DNA from: Leucocoprinus leucothites | Taxonomy: Eukaryota; Basidiomycota; Agaricomycetes; Agaricales; Agaricaceae | Reading direction: 5' to 3' | Assembly: GCA_013368445.1 (NCBI GenBank) | Contig: JAACJO010000003.1 | Coordinates: forward strand, 310,001 to 374,000 | Length of the DNA: 64,000 bases | Shown: one piece after another, positions 12,264 through 24,560 of the stretch | Layout of the letters: each line of letters opens with the position of its first letter | Position numbering within the stretch: the stretch's first letter is position 1 | The notes under the pieces: generated by a model | Database searches by the model: none | Told to the model about the DNA's origin: nothing | The model's input: the letters and a program-made list of their open reading frames with translations, nothing else | Position numbers and translations under genes: made by a program

Positions 12264-14857
12264 GCAGACTTGGACTTTGAGTTGTAAACAGCAGTAATGT
12301 GGTTGTGGTCAACAACAGAGGCTCGATAGCATTGAACAGCAGCCTCTACATTGTGAATACTGTTCAGAATGCATTCACAGGCTACTACAAGAGTGAATTG
12401 AGCAACATCACTAGCACACAACTGAAGCATAGAGTCATAAAGCTCTTCCACTAGAGCTATGAAGCCAGATGTAGCCTCAACCATAGAGGTTGCTATTGAT
12501 GGGCTTTAATCAGTATGGTATATAGCTACCAGTAATGTGGCATGCTTACCATCTTGGGCACAACTGGAGGAGAAGTGCACAGTCTTGGTAGCAAGCTGGA
12601 CAGCATGTTCATAAGCCTTTCTGTGAATATCCATACCCAGTACAAAGCCATAAGGGATATGCACAGTAGAGGAATGCTTCTCAAAGTCCTGTAGCAAAGA
12701 GGGTTGAGTCTCAAGAGCAGAAAGTTAGCAGAGAAAATTGGATACCTCAACATTAGTGTTAGTAATGAAGCCAGATGGGGTAGCACTAGGAGTAGTACTG
12801 GTGGAGCCTTCATCATCAACTACCATCTGACTCTGGAAAAAGGAAAGTGTTAGCTATATAGAACAAGAGCTGGGTGATCATGATGAACTGGCCCAGGGGA
12901 TACAGCATGAGGAACAGTGTTCTCAGTAGTGTGGTTGACAATTGGGACTTTGTCATTTTTAGTATCAGAAGATAGGACTATGTCAGAGGAGACAACAGTC
13001 TTGCTACAATGTCTCTATAGACAGTCACTATTATCAGGATAGCAATCATGAGCAAGAGGAGCTTTCCTTTTTAGGGGGAGCTGGAGACTTGCTAGTGTTA
13101 CTATTGGCAGCAGTATTGATAGTGCTTGCAATGTTTGCAGCAGAGCTCTCAATAGGAGAGGTTGCAGCTGTAGCAGAGACTCATCCCTCTCCAGACTTGG
13201 CCTTGGTATGGTTGTACTGTTGGTTGATAGACTGGAGCTGATTAGCAATTGGGGGAAGACATAAGTAGAATCATGGTCCTTTCTCCAAGTCTTGAACATG
13301 TGACAAGTTCAAGAAATTAGCCTGAAATGTTTGGGCTTACTAGCAGCAGAAGGATCAGTAGAGAACAAGTGAACAAAGGCCTCCTGAGCAGAGGTATTAA
13401 GAGCTCAGTCTTGATGTTAACTTAGAGATGGATGGGTACATACTGCAGGTGTAATAATAGCATTGAAAGCACTCTTGGTAGAGTTCATAGTGGTCTCACC
13501 TCATGAGAGTTGTTGTAGGCAGCGCTGAAAGTTTGCTACAGCATCATTGAACTTGATAAAGGTGTTGGTGGTTTCACCAGAGCAGGCAGGAGTAGCAGTA
13601 GACATCTCTGTAGGGGAAGAGCAAGTCTTGTGATTGAAGTTCATCAAGATGGGCATAGGTTGTAGCAACAATAGTTGGGGCTTTTAAACCCATGTCCTAA
13701 GGCTAGTTGACTCATTCTAGATGGGGTATCATTGACAAGGTCAAATTTCAATTTTATATTATTGCTAATACCACCACATGCTTGCAGCAGTGGAGCTCTG
13801 AAGTGATAGTGAGCAGTAGTCCAGTTGCATCACATGTATTGGTGAGGCACAGACAGTATTGCAAATTAGAAATGAACAAAGGACTTCCCTATGTGGTAGC
13901 AATGGGGGCATCATTTACATGGTGAGAGGGGGAGGGGCCAGTGCAATTATCAGTATAATATGTCTAGAGCTAAGACCTTAGTAAAAGGCAGTCATGAGAA
14001 TCTTGCAATTCAGTAAACTGAGCTTATGCTGGGTATAGAGTCTCACATGCATAAGTAGTGCAACACAAGAATGAATTTGGAGACACTAGTACACAAGTAG
14101 AGATGTATACAAATAGTAAAGACATGAGCAACAATAACACATGAGTCTGAACAAGAAAACAACAAAGATAGGGGTTGCAAAGGCCAATGACTTCCCCAAG
14201 ACTGAGAAAGCAAACTATTGAACCTCACAATAAAACAAAGAAAGCACAAGAAAATAAAAAACACAAGACTGAGATTGAACCCAGCCATAGAAAGTGCTAA
14301 TGAATGGTTGAATACTCATAGCAAAGACACAAGATAAAAGAATTCTACTGCTGTAGACAGGAGTTAGCAATAAAGAGCAGGATAAGATTAATGAAAGTTA
14401 CCTTCTTAACTTTTTTGTGATTAGGAAGGACACATTTGCCATGAGATGGGCCTGCTTGAGAAGAGGAGGGTGTTACAGGGACAAAAGTCAGCAAGGAAGA
14501 AGGAGGGAGTGAAGAGGGAACTTGGGAAGAGGAGGGCATAGCTTCCTCTTCTTCTACTTCCTCATCTAGAGCACCTGCTTTGATCTTATCTGTGGTATCA
14601 GCCTTAAGGGCAGCAGCAAATGCAACCACCCCCTTACAATGATGAGTCCAGGTTGTGGGAGGTGGAAGGGTAGGCCACTAGTCTTCAGGAACTTGGTGAA
14701 AATGAGTCAGGAAGTCATAAATGATTTCCTAAGTCTCAAGAACCCAGGTGCCAGTTTCTGCAGCAGTAAGAGGTGTGTCACAAACCAATCCCACTTCTCT
14801 GCCACCCAGGACCACCTCTGCAGCTGTAAAAACTGTATCTACCTCCTCAAGGCTCTC
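12264..14857 (-). pseudogene. decayed minus-strand ORFs of unknown origin
   Basis: Several minus-strand ORF pieces follow one another: 14345-14629 (acidic then Ser/Pro-rich), 13015-13299 (Leu/Ser-rich), 12526-12819, 12506-12697 and 12209-12484. The low-complexity acidic and Ser/Pro-rich composition upstream of a helical region recalls a retroelement gag or a transposase accessory protein, but no zinc knuckle or catalytic motif was found. I do not recognise a family. The TA transposon at 9155-12262 has inserted at its left end. Confidence 0.35.
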
Positions 14858-15453
14858 TGTTATAGTGGTACTGGCCCAGTCCTAAGCTGGCACAATAAGT
14901 ATCAACTTGATCTTATCAAAGGGGACTCCTTCTTGGTAAGTGACAAAGTCATTTACAAAGTCAGAGTTATAATACTTTAGTAATTGAGATCTTAAGTGAC
15001 TTAAGTTTCAATTTGACTTTGTAGATAAAGTCTCATATTGAGTCTCCACCTAACCAAGTAGAAAATGGCTTATATATGATACAAGTCTGTATCTAATATT
15101 AACTAGGGCTAAGGGCTTCTAATGAAAGAAGAGAAGCATACAGCTTCCTTAACTCTAATTAAACTATATAAGATGCAATCTGTCAAAGAAGCTTTAAAAG
15201 TTCTTCTAAGGAAGTTCTTCTTTGATCATATGATGCAATCATGAGACAAGTCCAAATATAGCTCAGCTATATTTAACAATCACATGTCAAACAAATATTA
15301 ACAAAACCAAACAAGACAAAATGAGTCATAACAAGATAGGAAATACAAGAATGAATATAAGGAAAACATAGTTATGATATTACTTAAGTAAAGCTAATAT
15401 TGACTTCATATTGTAAAGAAAACAAATATTAGATATAATCAATATACATAACA
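14858..15453 (-). repeat. LTR family A copy
   Basis: This sequence matches the LTRs at 5513-6180 and 36245-36895. It starts TGTTATAGTGG and ends ATACATAACA on the plus strand. About 70 bases are missing compared with the other copies, including part of the self-primer region. Flanks are CTCTC and CATAC, so no TSD is visible. Its right edge interrupts a Harbinger transposase reading frame, so either the insertion was followed by deletion or it arose by recombination. Confidence 0.8.
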
Positions 15454-16330
15454 CATACACCATGGTAAGGTGTGAGGAGTGTATTACAGACTGCAAATCC
15501 TACATCAGCAATGTAATACTGACCCTCAGAATGGAAAAGTCAGACACATGTGCTAGGTGAAACATAGTAGCATCAGCTGTTGACCCTTCCCATCTACCAT
15601 GAATATACAAGAACTTGAAGTCAAATGAGCAAGCTGCTAGACAGTTCTGAGTAACACCACCCTTTCAATCTCTCAAAGCATAGCACTCAGCTGCAGTGAC
15701 CAAAGATGGAAAATGTGTACCATTAATTGCTCCAAGGGCTCCAGAGAAGTATGGGGAGAATTTGGGGTTGCTTTGAATGTATTCAGAAACAGGACTGTCC
15801 ACTGTTGGGAGCTGAATAAAGTGATTGAAAAAATCAGGTGATAATACAATATTCAAGACATGCTTAAAATATCTGCACAAAGTCAGAGCCAATCATACAA
15901 AAACTACAGCCCACCCACATAAAGACTGTCTCATTTGAGTGCTGAAAATGTTCACCAACAAACTGGATAGAAACTCCAGTACAACAGGAGTAGAGGAAGA
16001 TTGCAGCTTGCTCTTCAAGTGTGACATATCAGCTATCACAGAGACCCAGGAGGCATAATTGGTGAACAAAGCCTATGAATACATGAAGCCTCATTCCAAG
16101 CTCATGGTGGATATGGTCCAGATGCCCTTTTATGAGCTCTCTCACCCACATATCACCAGTCATAGCAGAATTGTGGTAAGGCTGAGTCCAATAGGCAGGA
16201 CTGATGTATAATACCACAATCATAGCCATGGACTCAATAAGCTATGTAAGAATGGCTAGTAGACTCCTCCTGACTTGTTCAGGCTGCTTTTCTATGTTTT
16301 TTCCTACCAGGAGAGGTGTGGATGAGCTAA
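15454..16330 (-). pseudogene. PIF/Harbinger (DDE_Tnp4) transposase, broken
   Basis: Minus-strand translation gives the N-terminal helical region (ELGMRLHVFIGFVHQL, LGLCDS, then YSCCTGVSIQFVGEHF) at about 15925-16230, the FSGALGAINGTHFPS block (15665-15892), then TQNCLAACSFDFKFLY and WEGSTADATMFH (about 15550-15660), and VGFAVCNTLLTPYHGV up to the LTR at 15454. This order is that of basidiomycete PIF/Harbinger nucleases. The GAIDGTH motif reads GAINGTH, so the first catalytic Asp is Asn. Frameshifts separate the blocks, and the C-terminal third with the last Glu is gone at the LTR junction. Confidence 0.85.
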
Positions 16331-17035
16331 AAAGGTGAGCTCTAACTAGCCAATATTCAGTTTTAATGCAAATGTACAAATATGGTAGTCACATTCTACT
16401 TTAGGAAGTCACATAGGACAAGAAACTGGCCATCAGAAACCAGCTTCTTGTTACCAAACAGGGCCTTACACTTTATAGAATAATCCTGCAATACTATTCT
16501 TGTAGTGTATAGAAGAGTCCTGTGGTACTATTCCTGTATCATACAGAATAGTGCTGTGATATTGTTCCTGTACTATATAGATAGTGCTATAGTACTATTC
16601 TCATACAATACAGAATATTCCTACAGTATTATTTCTTCTATTACATGATGTGGTAATATCTCCTTAATAGAAGAAAAGTATGATTAAACACTATCCTTTC
16701 TGGGAATATGCTCAAATAACATAGCAAATCTATAGTGTACATAGCAGGCTTAGGCCATATATGATAGAACTAAACTAAATATAGTACTCTACATCCTCTG
16801 TACCCTTAATCAGCACCTGTCCATGCCAAATTATCAGTCTTATTAGATGATGGAAATGGGGGCCATTTCCATGTGTAATAAGGTGCCTTTTGCCAATTCC
16901 CTACCTACAACACCCACAGTGTCCTTAACAATGCTTCAGACTTTGTAAATCCTTAAGAATACCTTCTGGTGAAGAGGTAAAAATGTAGTTGTTAAGGTAG
17001 TAGATGGAGCATAGTCCAAGAATTAATAATAGTAA
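16331..17035. other. no gene seen apart from the tandem repeat
   Basis: AT-rich sequence with the 34-bp minisatellite at 16474-16643. I see no ORF or transposon end that I can support. Confidence 0.5.
16474..16643 (+). repeat. 34-bp tandem repeat, five units
   Basis: Five diverged units of about 34 bases start TATAGAA or TACAGAA and run through CCTGTGGTACTATTCCTGTA-like sequence. Each unit is itself partly palindromic (TACAG...CTGTA). No spacer lies between units. This is a minisatellite in a gene-free stretch between two transposase remnants. Confidence 0.75.
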
Positions 17036-17310
17036 TGATAGTAACAATAACAACCAACACTCCTAAACTTAATACAAGTTCATGGGAGGCTAATCAATAT
17101 AGAAAGGTGTTTTGTGAAAGTGTACAGGTAATAACAAGGGTTAATTATACCAGTTCTGTATGGAAATAACCAGTTTGTGAAAGGTACTCAATGATTCTTG
17201 TTATGCAACACTGCACAACTACAAGTCCTTTAGAATGCAGAAGTGTAATAGACTGATATTTGTGAAATCATCACTTTTGCTAATACTTGGCACTATCACA
17301 ATATGGTTCT
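17036..17310 (+). repeat. fragment of LTR-like repeat family F
   Basis: About 275 bases match, in opposite orientation, the stretch 33727-34012. Shared blocks include AACAATAACAACCAACACTC and CTACAAGTCC. This copy begins TGATAGTAAC where the other begins TGTTAATAAC. Its right side is cut off at 17310 where transposon sequence begins. Confidence 0.6.
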
Positions 17311-17894
17311 TTCTTAAGGTAGGGGGAAATGCATTCAATCATATCACATGATAAATGTGTGATACTTGCTGCTTGAGACAAAATTGGTGAATTTCGCTTT
17401 TTGAGAGACTTTTGGGCAAAAGCTCATCTGGTGATCTGTAGATATTCAATATTATATAATTTCCTCTGAGCCCTTTTTTGGAATCTTTGTAAGGGAAGGT
17501 CAGAATTTTGGATACATGCTATTTTTAGGGAATGTGTTGCATTGACACACTCATTAACCTCCAATACATGGCCATGAGCAACCTTTTAGCTATGGGCTGC
17601 TGTCCAGCAAGTCTTCATAATCTTAAGCCTTTTCAGCAATGCAAATTTCTGCCAAAAAAAAAAAGCCAGAAGTGGAAATTTGATGATGTTGAGAAGAAAA
17701 ACATGCCAGTGTTCCCACAAGTCTCACCCTTGCTTGAGACTGGAGCATTCATTCTCAATGATACATCTTCCCTTCCCTGCTCTGAGAATATATTATCATC
17801 ACCAACAAAAAATCTGTTCATGTGCCAAGCCTTTCAGGGTCTGATATAATCAGTTCACCACTTGTGGTCCAGGGCTCCTAGAGTGACCAAAGTT

Positions 17895-20510
17895 TTAACT
17901 GTCAAAGGACAGTTGTGGAAGAGGAGGAGGATAAGGAAGCACCAACAAAATATATATGCAGGGAGTGGAAGGAAATGGATTCATTTTGGCTTGAAGAAGA
18001 GATAGGAAGGGAGGGTGAAGGAGAAGAATTCTTTCACAATAATGAAGATCTCAGCAGGCCAGATTTGCATCCAATTGAAGCCATTGTGGACCCTAATAGA
18101 TCCTGTATGGACCTGGATAACATAAAGGAACAACAGAACACTTTTTGTCACTTCTAGTCAATTTTATTTTCCTCCACCTATTGATGAAGTAGCAAGGGCA
18201 GTTACTAAACTCAAGAATCTTGTAAATCCTCAACATGGTATACTTCAGCCACTCCATAGGCACAAGCCTTGTAAACTTGATGACAAAACTTGTGAATAAC
18301 TTGATCATACTTGCTCTTTCTTATTCACCTATTGTTGTTTTGAGAAAACTCAGCCTGGTGGAAGGGGAAATTGGTCTCAAGCAGCATCAACTATTGCCCT
18401 TGCAACTTACTATAAGGATTATTATGCCAAGCAACTCAAAAAGTGGGCCCAAGATTTTATTCAGGACAGTAATGAGCTACCATGGCTAAACCAACATAGC
18501 AGTAGCATTCAATCAATTATTGATGATGACACTGCTCAAGATATCAAGATCTACCTTCAGAGTGTGGGGATATTCATCAAGGCCTAGGATATTGTGGATT
18601 TCTGTGGTTCTCCTGAGATGTTGGAATGTCTAGAAAGAACCAAGTCTATTTCTGAGTCAACAGCATGTCAATGACTTATTAAAATCGGATATCATTGGGT
18701 TTGAAATCCCCATGGCCAATACATTGATAGACATGAGAGAGAAGATATCATGTTTACATTCCTCAGATGATACAACACATGTACAAAATGCACTGCTGGG
18801 TTGGTGGAGCTGGATGGGTTACACCTAAGGGAGTTGGTTGCCCAACTGTGGTGTGGCATCATGATGAGTCGATATTCTATGCACCTGATAGATGGCAGAA
18901 TTACTGGATGCCACCAGGTTCAGGTCCAGCACCTCAGAAGAAAGGTGAAGGGCCTTCTGCTATGATTACTGACTATGTATTAGAAGACTATAGATGACTT
19001 TGTTCCCCTGATGGACAAGAGTCAGCTGTCAAGTATCTCTGACCAGGGAAAAACTGTGAAGGATACATGACTAATGATGACATCATCAAGCAACTTAATA
19101 ATGCCATTAATATTCTCAAGAAGTACTACCCTGTGTCATGATCTGCAATCATGATCTCTCTGATTCAATCTCTGACTAATCCCTTCAATTTCCAATTCCT
19201 GTGATTTTATTATCTACTATTTCTATAAATATTTTGCATTCTGTTTTCACTCATTATTCTATCCACTTTTCATTTGTACTCATATTCATTTCTGCCATTC
19301 CATTTCTGTTCATTGTTCTCCATTGCATCATATCTGTCACTGTCTATTTATCCTTCATTTATCTGTTTATTTGTTTATTGTCACATTATGAGTTTCATGA
19401 TATTTATGTGTTATTTGTCCAATTTTGCATTATCTTAAATATGTTGCTACTTGCTCATGTGTTAGGCATTCTGAATATCAACTAAGATTCCACTCTGACT
19501 CTCTTGTCTGTTATTCCTTCAGTGTTGAATTCCAATTTGCACTGCCTGTCATTATTTTTGTAGACCAAATCAGTCAATGCAATATCAGAAGGGTGCAGCA
19601 CATATGCTGAAACCAACAGCTGACTTCTCCATAAATTTTTCATGCTTAATAAGCACCAGCAATTGCAAATCTTGACACTCTGACCAAAACCATGTTTTTG
19701 TTCATGACAATGCTACTACTTACTCAAAGTGGGAAGATGGATTGCTCTCAGCTAGCAAAATGACCTGGGGACTATCTGCCAATTTTGGAGTAGAGGTCAA
19801 TGTTGTTGATGCTCAGGGTAAACTAGTATATAAAGAGAATGGGAAGCTTTTGAAGCAGAAGACATGCATGGAGGATGGGTTTTTCAATGGTCAAGTTCAG
19901 TCTCTCTATTTTCTGGATGATCATCCAACACACCCAGGCCAATTCAAAGGAGTGGCTCAAATTCTCACTGAATGGGGATATGACATCACTAGCAAGTATG
20001 CCCAATGTGGGAAGTCATTTTATAGAAACTACCCTCAGGGATCCATTGATTGCTGCTTTTGTCACATGCTATTCAATGAATTGGACTTCCAGAATGTGCC
20101 ATGCTGCTTGAAGAGGTATGCCAATGCTTGAGGGTATGAAATATTCTTTCTCCCCAAGTACCACTGCAAGCTCAATTTCATTGAGCAATGCTGGGGGTAT
20201 GCCAAGAGGAGCTACTGAATACTTCCCAAGTCCTCATGTATTGAAATATGCAAGGCTAACATAAAGAAAGTGTTGGCAGATATTCCTCTAGAGTCCATGA
20301 GATAGTAAGCCTTTCCTTTTAGAGATGACAATCACTAGATTAAAGATTACATTTAACAGATTCACAACTCATGCCCTTTGATTCACTCATGCTTATTCTC
20401 AGGGTCTTAATGGCCAGCAAGCTGCTTGGGCAGTTTGGGAGTACTGAGGTCATCAAGTCATTCCAGAAACCATTCTCCAACAATTCATGGAGGCAGAATC
20501 TGATATATAA
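17895..20510 (+). pseudogene. DDE transposase split by an LTR
   Basis: The gene resembles the transposase at 9350-11910 in architecture. An acidic N-terminal region (17915-18157) is followed by a helical region with LKKWAQDFIQ and the characteristic NPHGQYIDRHEREDIM (near 18700-18750). Next come the first catalytic block HHDESIFYA (near 18860), the second block FVHDNATTYSKWEDG (19700-19740), a Cys-rich insert, and the third block LPKYHCKLNFIEQCWGYAK (about 20145-20205). The C-terminus is SQGLNGQQAAWAV and ends at TAA 20508-20510. Stops and frameshifts are frequent. A solo LTR at 19134-19677 splits it between catalytic blocks 1 and 2. Terminal inverted repeats were not found. Confidence 0.8.
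19134..19677 (+). repeat. solo LTR, family B
   Basis: This 544-base repeat starts TGTCATGATC and ends ATCTTGACA, and matches both LTRs of element B. Flanks CCCTG (19129-19133) and CTCTG (19678-19682) are a 5-bp TSD with one C/T difference. Removing it rejoins the transposase reading YYP...HVFVHDNATT. The TTAAATATG box and a self-primer region are present. Confidence 0.9.
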
Positions 20511-21527
20511 ATGGTTAATATGTTACTTCTTGATGTATATAAGCATGATATATTGTCTGTAGTACCTACTCATTTAATGACAAGCCATTGGTTGTTGAGA
20601 GATCATCAATATAAATTGAGTCTTGGTATGAGTACACTCAAGTGTGTACTTTCACACTATGTCATGGAATCACATGTTGGGGTTGAATGTGTCAGCCTCC
20701 TACCTTAACAGGTGTTGTTCAATTCTTTATGGGTCTATAACTGAAGGACATTCAATAAACTTTTTACTACTCACTCAGATATGTTGTGTGGGATGGTCTA
20801 TAATCATAGCCTTAGCATGTGAGATTCCTTACTAGACTAAACACTCAAGAAAGGTTTATATTGGTTTTGCAGAAATACTAAAGGGGTAATTATATAGATG
20901 ATGCATACACATTGTTAATAGAAAAATGAGATTATTGAAAGATTATCCAATAAGGTAGGTGTAGTTCATGCACATCCACTCTCATGTGAGGTGATGACCA
21001 AATGACAGGGAGGTTAACTTAGTCCCACAAAACTTCAAAAGGGTCTTGTGCCAGCATGTGAAGCTGATTAGATTACTATTATAGAAGTATATCATGTATA
21101 TGCCACTGCTGTATTAAATTCCAGCCCGCTCCATATCCCTTATGAGTAATTCAGGGATTATGTGGTGTCCTTGGTGCTTCCTTGATGACTAAGCAGCTTG
21201 GTGTCCAGTAAGCACCTTATAGCATGCATCTAGAAATCTATAGGCTCAACAGGCATGTTTTGTCAAGGTGATCAAACATGACTTATAACCCTGAAAACTG
21301 TCCTGAATGGGTATGAGGACAGATCTAGGCTTTGTTAGACAAATAAGGTGAGACTCTGAAAGGAAATCACCTTGGGTCAGGACTCAGAGGTTCAAGGGTC
21401 TCCTCAACTGGGCCTAACAAAGTCATCTGAGGGAACAGACAAGTCTATTTTGATTTAGCATAGTTCTCAAGATTGCTAATGCAAGCTCTTTCTGCTTTGA
21501 ATGTGCCATACTGTCTTTGTGATATGT
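20511..21527. other. no gene seen
   Basis: This kilobase lies between the transposase stop and an LTR-C fragment. Short ORFs lack recognisable motifs. It may hold the right end of the DDE transposon and an unknown repeat, but I could not define its edges. Confidence 0.4.
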
Positions 21528-21870
21528 TGTGATGCAAAAATCAAAAATAACCAGGAAATAATAATATTTTTGTGATTTCACACTTAGTATTATAAAGAAT
21601 AATATTATATCTAACAGCTCTACAGTTTATTAGCAGTGTAGCTACAAAGTTACTCAATAAAAAGTGACACAGTCAACCAATATGGCAGATGAGACTGGTG
21701 ATCTAGTATAGCCGTCCACTATTGTGAACCATCCCAGGGATTGAAACCCTTGACTTCAGGACATCACCATCAAATGATTACTGCTTTGGGACTCAAGGGA
21801 AACCTCCATGCCAAGAATGACTGCTGCTTAGCTATGTCACTTCTGCACTACTCAGTTATCTGACTGTACA
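21528..21870 (+). repeat. 5' fragment of LTR family C
   Basis: The sequence starts TGTGATGCAAAAATC and follows the first part of the family C repeats at 30330-31669 and 51163-52457 for about 340 bases, including GTCAACCAATATGGCAG and the ATTGAAACCCTTGACTTCAG block. An internal deletion joins it to the TGCTTAGCTATGTCA block. The rest of the repeat is missing. Confidence 0.7.
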
Positions 21871-22131
21871 GTCTCATGGTTCCTTTATACACCAAATTGT
21901 GTTCCATACATAGAGACTGCAATTTTTTGTACTCACATCTGAGATCTTGCACACAAGTATATAGTATATATTGGAACTATTTGCCAAATTCTGGGACTTT
22001 CCCACTAAGAAATGAGCTTGAAAAGTCAGTTCGAAAATTCAGCCAAAAACCAGTCCTTTATACAGTGTGATGCTATGTGTGACACACAGGAACTGTGCCA
22101 TCAAAATTACCATAAATCAATGAAAAATGCC

Positions 22132-23425
22132 TCAATCATTGTCACTGTCAGCTCCCTGAGACTCATCATCACTGGAAGGAACACTGGTAATGTCAGAGTC
22201 ACTTCTAAGAGCCTTTTCCTTAGGCTGGAAAAGCTCTGGAAAGCCACATTCCCTTGTACTCTTCTGCAGAGTGGGCTTTTCAGATTGCTTTGGGAGTTGT
22301 CCAAGTTTTCCAGGATGGGAAATGAGTTCTTCATCATGGTCCCTGTGCCCATTGTTGTCCCCCTTCCATAAGACCATGAACATCTTGTAGTTCTCCCTCT
22401 CCCAATTATTATCCTTGATTCTCTATGCTTCTCCTGCTCTCCACTCCTTCAGTTTCCTCAAGTGATATGCTCTGACAGTATGTTTCTTCTTCTTCTCATC
22501 ATCTTCCTGCTACAACTTCTCTTCTCTGGCCACAACCACTTCCACAAACTCAAGACCAGTTAATAAATGAGGTACATTATCCAAGAGTGCACTATGAGAG
22601 GATTTCGACTTTTTTGACTCCTTTGTGTGAAGCTGGGTTTGCATACAATTGCAGTAAATATGTTGAAGCATAATAGCTACCTGCTGACCATGTATTTGTC
22701 CCTTGTGATAAGCCTCACAGATTGCTGCATCCTTGAGTGCAGCCTGAAGAAGACTCTCCCACTCAGTTTGAGACTTGAACTGAAGAAGGTCAGTCCACTG
22801 CTTGACAGGTGAAATAACAAATAGATTATAGTCTGGAGGGGCAGTGTCAGATGTTAGGGGCTGGGAAGAGAAGAGTGGATGATCAATACTGGATATGAGC
22901 CAAGCAAATATATCTACAAGAGAGGATGGAACATCAAATATGGCTTCATGTTTGTCTTTGGGATCAGAATCATCACTCACAAGATAATTAGAGCTCTGAC
23001 TAGCTCTGGCATGTTTTTTCACCAGCATTGTGAATGCATTGGCAGTGGTACAGATAGGAGTACTGAATGGTAGAGGCATAGGTGCATTGTGAGCAGTTTC
23101 ATAGCTAGGCCTGAAGAGCTCCATGTGGATAACAAGATGGTCAAGAGGAACAACACCAGTCTTGTGGAATGCAGTGCATATGTTGGTTGGAGTAAGAGCC
23201 TGAGTATGTGCATGACCATAGATAGACAAGAAGTTTGATTTAGTAACCTTTTGTCCAGTTGTCCTTTGAACCTCATCACATTTCTGCTGCCAGTACCACT
23301 TGAGAACACCAAAAATTGCCACATCAAGGCCCTGATAAACATGTGTAGAGTGTGATGGATAGTAGAGAATAGATATGTTGTGTTTCTGGGCATACTCAAG
23401 GAATTTATAGGAATAATGAGAGTTG
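22132..23425 (-). pseudogene. pogo/Fot1-like DDE_1 transposase, C-terminal part
   Basis: Reading down from 23425, the frame gives YKFLEYAQKHNISILYYPSH, then STHVYQGLDVAIFGVLKWYW. This is the end of the DDE_1 core, where pogo-type proteins show a PxHxTHxxQPLDV block. A downstream helical region (KVTKSNFLSIYG, NICTAFHKTGVVPLDH) and a long Ser/acidic tail ending SDND (22132-22383) follow. In this family the second Asp and the third acidic residue lie upstream of the THxxQ block; all of that is missing because the gene stops at the LTR beginning at 23426. A stop near 22510 and frameshifts add to the decay. In a family D LTR insertion one would expect the N-terminal half on the other side (35909), but unrelated element G sequence is there. 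Confidence 0.8.
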
Positions 23426-23803
23426 TGTATTAATATTTCTAGTTAGAGCACCTAGTAATGTCACATGTCACAACATGTGATTGATGTTATGTAAGACAGC
23501 AGCTAACTAGGTCTTTAACCTACTTTTATTAATAAACTTGAGTATTCTTAAAAGTCCAATTAAGAGAAGGCCAAGATGACTTGTTAGAGTCAAAGGTAGT
23601 GCAAGGCACAATAATACAAGTGAATTCAAGGCAAGGGAAGTAAACACAATTAGTCCAGGAAACAAAGGAAAGATTAAACTTATGTGTAATCTTCATATAA
23701 CAAGTCCTTAAATACTAACTAGGAAGAGGCAATATCAAACTATGAAACTACAACCACAAGTCCATATCACTATCATGAGTCTGATAAATACTTGTCTGTC
23801 TGC
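23426..23803 (-). repeat. LTR family D, left part, split by element B
   Basis: These 378 bases match the first 380 bases of the minus-oriented family D LTR at 26958-27655. They end TCTGTCTGC, the last five bases being the TSD of element B. The other part is at 35789-35908. The outer flanks (AGTTG and TTATC) do not match, and different sequences lie on each side. Confidence 0.8.
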
Positions 23804-24346
23804 TGTCACAGTCTGCAATCACAACCTATCTGATTTGATCTCCAATTATTCTTTCATCTTCTGATACCCACAATTTTCATTATCTATTATTTCTATAAAT
23901 ATTTCATGGCCTGTTTTTGCTTATCATTCTATCTTTTTTTTCATTTGCACTCATATTTATTTCTGCCATTCCATTTCTGTTTGTTTCTCTGTCACATTGC
24001 ATCTGTCATTGTCTATTTACCTTTCATTTATCTGTTTATTCATTTATCATTGCATTGTGAGTTTTGTGATATTTACATGTTATTTGTCTGATTTTGCATT
24101 ATCTTAAATATGTTGCTACTAGCTCATGTATTACCCATTCTGAATATTGACTAAGATTCCACTCTGACTCTCTATCCATTATTCCTTCAGTGTTGAATTC
24201 CAATTTGCACTGTCTGTCATCTTCCTCATAGACCAAATTGGTTGACAGAATATCAGAAGGGTGCAGCACATATGCTGAAGCTGATGACCAACTTCTCCAT
24301 AACTTTTGCAAGCTTAGTAACCACTGGTAATTCACAAATCTTGACA
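23804..24346 (+). repeat. 5' LTR of element B
   Basis: 543 bases, TGTCACAGTC to ATCTTGACA. It contains TTAAATAT (24104-24111) and, 33 bases downstream, the self-primer ATTCTGAATAT (24137-24147). It matches the 3' LTR and solo copies at 19134, 50501 and 53489. Confidence 0.92.
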
Positions 24347-24348
24347 GT

Positions 24349-24359
24349 ATATTCAGAAT
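24349..24359 (+). promoter_or_regulatory. self-priming primer binding site of element B
   Basis: Two bases after the LTR end, ATATTCAGAAT is the exact reverse complement of ATTCTGAATAT at 24137-24147 in the LTR (11 of 11). The LTR site lies 33 bases after a TTAAATAT box, where the transcript start is expected. No tRNA-complementary sequence was seen next to the LTR. Confidence 0.75.
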
Positions 24360-24560
24360 TCCAACTTTCAGTATTGTTCTTGTAATATATCTAGAACTCT
24401 TACTTGCAATACTGCTCGTACTTGTGGTATTTCTGTCCAGAATCATCCACTTCCCTCTCGACATGCACCTTCTACTTGTGGTAGAGGTGGTGCTCCTTCT
24501 ACTCCTTAGTTTTCAGGTCCACCTCAAAATGGATGTGAAGCTTCATGTAGGACTATTCAT

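Noticed and set aside
14639..14980. 113-aa plus-strand ORF running into LTR-A
   Set aside because: It crosses a repeat boundary and has no motif; the minus strand shows more continuous low-complexity coding-like sequence.
16474..16643. CRISPR-like array
   Set aside because: Units are adjacent with no unique spacers, and the genome is fungal.
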